In this document: piece by piece, positions 60,020 to 64,000 of the stretch
Layout: each line of letters starts with the position of its first letter
How positions within the stretch are numbered: position 1 is the stretch's first letter
Source: Tillandsia leiboldiana
Taxonomy: Eukaryota; Streptophyta; Magnoliopsida; Poales; Bromeliaceae
Length of the DNA stretch: 64,000 nt
Direction of reading: 5' to 3'
NCBI GenBank assembly: GCA_029204045.2
Contig: CM055076.1
Span: forward strand, 23,102,743 to 23,166,742
Program-made: the position numbers and the translations under genes
The notes under the pieces: model-generated
What the model was told of the DNA's origin: nothing
Databases searched by the model: none
What the model saw: the letters and a program-made list of their open reading frames with translations, nothing else

Positions 60020-63000
60020 GAGTTGCAAAAACAACCAGGGCAATGACAGACCGCCACATATATAGAAGAGTCCCAATCCCCAATGGAATTGAGCCTTTTC
60101 TATATATGCACGGCTAGCTTGGCAACAATCATCAGAGTACTAACTACGTACAACTACATGCAAAAGTTACAATTAACTTTACAATTATTTACATCTGAAT
60201 TACAACTCTTTCCTTTAACATCAAATAATACATGAACTTTCGGCTGTCCAGGGTCAACATCTAACACGGAATCTCACCAACACGTCCCGACATCCCAGCA
60301 CCCGCTCGGCCTGAAACACAGTCACCCGAGGGTGTGAGATACACCGGAGTGTATCCCAGTGGGCACGACGAGCCGAGAAATAGCAGATCGTACCTACTGG
60401 TATACAATACTAGAAGATAGTAATAATCAGGGGTTTGAATAATCAGATAGGCAATCATGAAGATCAACAGATATATAATCCCAGTTAGGTTGTGCAGAAA
60501 TATAATCATGGAACTGTATTTAATTCGAGGATAGCAAAATCATGAGTTATGATAAAAGCAGGCTGAACAGGCAACATATGCAATAGACCATGGGTTAGGG
60601 TAAAGCAGATATATAACTGGTGCTGTAAAGAAGGCAAAACTCATAATCTGGGTACAAGCATAGGAGATAATTTTAGCAGAATTGAAAACATGTATCAGGA
60701 TAATCAACACATCAAGGAGTTAGGACAATCAGCAAGATAACAATGAAACTATAATCAGAGGCATCACATAGAATCATATAAAGGTAGATAACTAGAAGCC
60801 AGATCAAAGAATCAAAGAAGTATGTTAAAGCAACTTAACAACACATGCATCAAATAGATGAAAACACAAAGACCCAATCACAAGCTACCATATTGGCCTT
60901 CTCAAGACCTCAGGCAAGGCTGCCCACTTGGCACCACCTGGTTGACATTCCCCAAACTAGGGTCACGGGTTGCCTCAGCTAACCACTTTACCGGTAAAGT
61001 ACACCGCTACGGGGGATCAGTCCGCTAGTGTACGTGAAGAACAACGGTGCGGGCGAATCATGTGCAAATGCTCAAACTGGCGGTCCACTGACCGGGTAAT
61101 CGGCAACAAGCCGGGAAATCCCCACTGGGATGCAATAACCAAATCAACTGAATCTCAACTCATATGCAAGACCAAGGCAAATCTCAACTCAGCATAAGCT
61201 CAACCGAAAAACACAACTCAATCATGCAGACCAACCAAATAATACAAAACTTAAACACATATTTTTAAGAAAACTGTTTTAAAAAGTCCACACCCCGAAG
61301 AGCATTGCCCTCGTCCTATCAAACAAGAACAGACTCAGGCGACACTACGAAGCTTGGGTTTCCAAACCTCGCAGAGCAATTGCCTTTGTCCTATCAAACA
61401 AGAACAGACTCCGGCGACCCTACGAAGCTCGGTAAAAACATCAGTTAAACAAATCTATGTGCTCAGCAGTGTATCATTTGATCGACAGGACAAACAGGCT
61501 TACTCATCAACCATGGAAATGTTCCAAGATAAGATATAAATACCAGATGCACTAAGAATAATCATGTAAGGCAGAATAGAACTGATAACAGGCGTAGCTC
61601 AACTATCAGATGACCAAACAGGCATGGCAATATGTAGAGCAATAATATAACCACTGGAAACAGCTAATCAGCAGATATGGTAAAGATCACTAAAGAAGAT
61701 CATAATCAGGCATAAAGCAGGTATGACGTAGCAAATAACTGAATCAAAGGAAGGGCAGGCTCAAGCATTGGTAGATCAATATAATAATCAAGCATAGGAG
61801 TGCAACTACGAAATGGCCAATCAGTCAAAGCAACTAACAGTAATATATATTGTAACCAAAGGCAGACAGGCTCAAGATAAACTAGGTTACCAAAAACAGG
61901 AGTCCAACCAATACCGTACACCGAGGGCCGAAAAGATCTCGGACCGAAGTTAAACCCACCTGTATATAGGAGGAACAACGACTCCACCAGAAGGTAGACG
62001 GTCACGATAACCACAAGACGGATCACGGCTGGCTCCTGACGACTGGGCCCTACAATAATACCGGGTGACAACTCAGGATCTATCAAATCCTCAAAGTGCA
62101 TAAGCGCGAATCGACCGTTTCGTCGATTTGCGCAACATTAAGCATATTTAGCTTAACAAAAACTCCAGGAACCCCACTGAAAGGTCAAAACCATTTTAGA
62201 ACCTTCAGCTAGCTTTTCCACACTGCTACAATTACAGCCAGGCCCCCAGGTTTACTCGGAATGCATTTTATACACTAAATACACGCTGTTTTGGCTCGTT
62301 CTCATAAACGGAGAATCATTTTTACGAGCCGTCACCTCCAGCAGGTGACATTTGACTTGCTGAACGCCGTGCTCACCCATTTGTGGCAGCACGATACCCA
62401 AAATAAACTTCGGGTCATAATTTACTTCTCTATCCTAGCCGAAACGCATTTTCGCTTCTTCGGCTCACTAAAACCCAAAATAAACGCGAGCATCGCGTTC
62501 AGTGACCCCAAAATAGCCAGGAGTACACTTTTACAATTTTCCAAACAGACCCTAATACAGTTTTTAATAATTTATTGCATTTAGGCTTGATTTTGATGCA
62601 ACTTTGCTTCTATACCTCATATGTCAAAACTTTGTATATAAACATGCCTTTAAATATTATAAGGACACTGGGGCTCACCATCTTGGCAGCCCATTCCTGC
62701 TGGTTCAACCAGAACCACATTCTTGCTCTCACACACGTTCACAATGCACCAACCACTTGTCCACACAGATCAAGATTGATCTGAAGTGAGCATCAAGCTC
62801 AGGGGACCTTTCTGAGTAACTTTGATATTTATATCTTTGTCAAATTCCAATTAAAAGTTCATTGTGGCATTTAATCAAACAGGTGGTGTGCATAACTTGT
62901 TAACATTCACATAAGCCATTTTTCGATTTCGATTCTCTGCACAGAGGGTATCTGGGGCAATATGTTTTGAAGCAAAATATTCTACTAAGTGTCTGGAGTC

Positions 63001-63517
63001 TTTCTCCTCATCTTGGAGCAGACCAAATACTCAAGGTTAGTCGGGCTCAAGGAGGAAGAAGAAGACTAAAACTTTGAAAATCGTGACCATTGATCCAGAG
63101 ATTCTGGAACCAATCCAATTGCACAAAACCTCCCCAAACCTCAAGGTGATGCTTCCTGAACCCGTGCCCGGCGACAGGGCACGGCGGCGGCGCGGCTGGA
63201 GTGAGCTCGGTTTGGAGCTCCTCCACCTCTAATGGTGGAATTTTCCAGAGGCAACATGAAGCTCTCCAACATGGATGGAAAGGTTCCTCTGCCCCACACG
63301 AAGCTTCCCAACCCTTCCTTCCCGGCCGGAGGTGGCCGGAGCGCCGGCGGCGGCTACATGGGCACTTTCGGGTCATCCATGACATCATGATTTTTCATGA
63401 TGCATGGGAGCCATGCAATGGCATGGATGGACCCCCTTGGGTCCCATCATCTCCTCTGGGTAGATGGCCGGCGTCGGAGAGGCTCGCCGGCACCGGAGTT
63501 GCATCCTCGGCCAACTT
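59948..63517. mobile_element. LTR-like non-coding retrotransposon sequence
   Basis: Begins TGTCACGCCCCGAG at 59948, the LTR-type start matching the inverted end at 2309, then a T run of about 40. 60900-61130 is GC-richer, with blocks such as 'ggtaaagtacaccgctacggggg'. 61290-61440 holds a direct tandem repeat of about 75 bp ('cctatcaaacaagaacagactc'). 63100-63510 is GC-rich leader-like sequence. No gag or pol frame was found. The right boundary is set only by the second LTR-type start at 63518. Confidence 0.4.
61290..61440. repeat. Tandem pair of about 75-bp units
   Basis: 'gagcattgccctcgtcctatc...cgacactacgaagctt' (about 61298-61355) is repeated with changes as 'gagcaattgcctttgtcctatc...cgaccctacgaagctc' (about 61375-61430). 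Confidence 0.85.
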
Positions 63518-64000
63518 GTAATAACCCCGAAATCTAGGGCATAAAACTGCCACTCACTGGGTTAACCATACTCCACCAAATTTGGTGGAGTTGGTCCCTT
63601 CCACCTACAGTCCAAGCACCCCAAGTTTGAGCCCGTTTGGTCCACTTGTTGCCGAGTTCTCCCGAGGCGGAGCTATAACTAGGGTTCCGGCCATCTTTGT
63701 CCTTGCCGGCAACCCGGGCTGCATGGGGGCTTGGGCTTGTGCATGGAGCATCCCTAGGACATGGGAAGTCCACTGCTAAAGGTCTCGAGTGCTAGGAACC
63801 AGTGGTTAGGATGCTCTCACCTTGGCCGGAGTTGGTGAAGGAGGATGAAGCCGGTTTCGGGTTCTTCTTCACGCGCGGCCTCGGGCAACTCCAGCAATGC
63901 TCCAGAGATGCCAAGGAATTCACAGGAACACTTCACTCAACTCTGGTAAGGGTTTGGTCCCAACCTTTCCCTCTCTCTCTCTTCCCCGAGTTTCTTATTA
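63518..64000. mobile_element. Start of a further LTR-like repeat
   Basis: TGTAATAACCCCGAAATC at 63518 resembles the TGTCAC/TGTAA..CCCCG starts of plant Gypsy-type LTRs. The rest is GC-rich without a gene and continues past the window. Confidence 0.3.

Noticed and set aside
62291..63773. Several 60-113-codon frames near the right end
   Set aside because: They lie in LTR-like non-coding sequence, overlap on both strands and have no domain.

Overview
This window is nuclear DNA of a flowering plant, probably a monocot. The evidence is two split genes with plant-type introns whose products read as plant CDC6 and plant lipid phosphate phosphatase, interstitial TTTAGGG (plant telomere-type) repeats, Copia elements with a tRNA-iMet primer site, and very AT-rich intergenic DNA full of MITEs. 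The repeat families look bromeliad/pineapple-like to me, but that is memory, not a test. I found no bacterial operon, CRISPR array or rRNA gene.

Layout. 1-9230 is repeats only: LTR-like GC-rich sequence with a GGGGCGTGACA end at 2309; a cluster of inverted-repeat elements, each bounded by (TA)n runs (4279-5660); a terminal-inverted-repeat element with a TTTAGGG core (7313-7947); a MULE-type MITE with a 10-bp target duplication (8261-8470); and an ATTCGAATCCG-rich repeat. 9305-10980 is a 5' partial copy of CDC6 (exons 1-6). 10981-13082 is a junction insert with a MULE-like N-terminal fragment and palindrome arrays. 13129-14995 is a non-autonomous hAT element in the promoter of the full CDC6 gene. 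15167-30953 is that gene: 16 exons totalling 1461 nt, 486 aa. Its intron 9 holds a collapsed LTR element with 5-bp target duplications, and its intron 10 (10.2 kb) holds a decayed antisense Copia element joined tail-to-tail with a sense relic of the same family.

30954-48400 is AT-rich intergenic DNA with MITEs, SINEs, solo LTR candidates, a 1.5-kb foldback element and a TIR element carrying a GC-rich passenger. 50999-56122 is a complete seven-exon lipid phosphate phosphatase gene (301 aa, all three PAP2 catalytic motifs). Its last intron contains a LINE 3' fragment split by a hAT MITE, both with perfect target duplications. 56493-57095 is a complete TRIM element. 58180-59400 is a Copia 5' fragment on the minus strand. 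59948-64000 is LTR-like non-coding sequence.

The two genes are unrelated in function: CDC6 loads the replicative helicase at origins in G1, and LPP dephosphorylates phosphatidic acid at membranes. What unites the window is nested transposon insertion into introns and promoters. The exon coordinates come from reading splice sites and keeping frame; every exon join in both genes keeps phase, but no transcript data were available.
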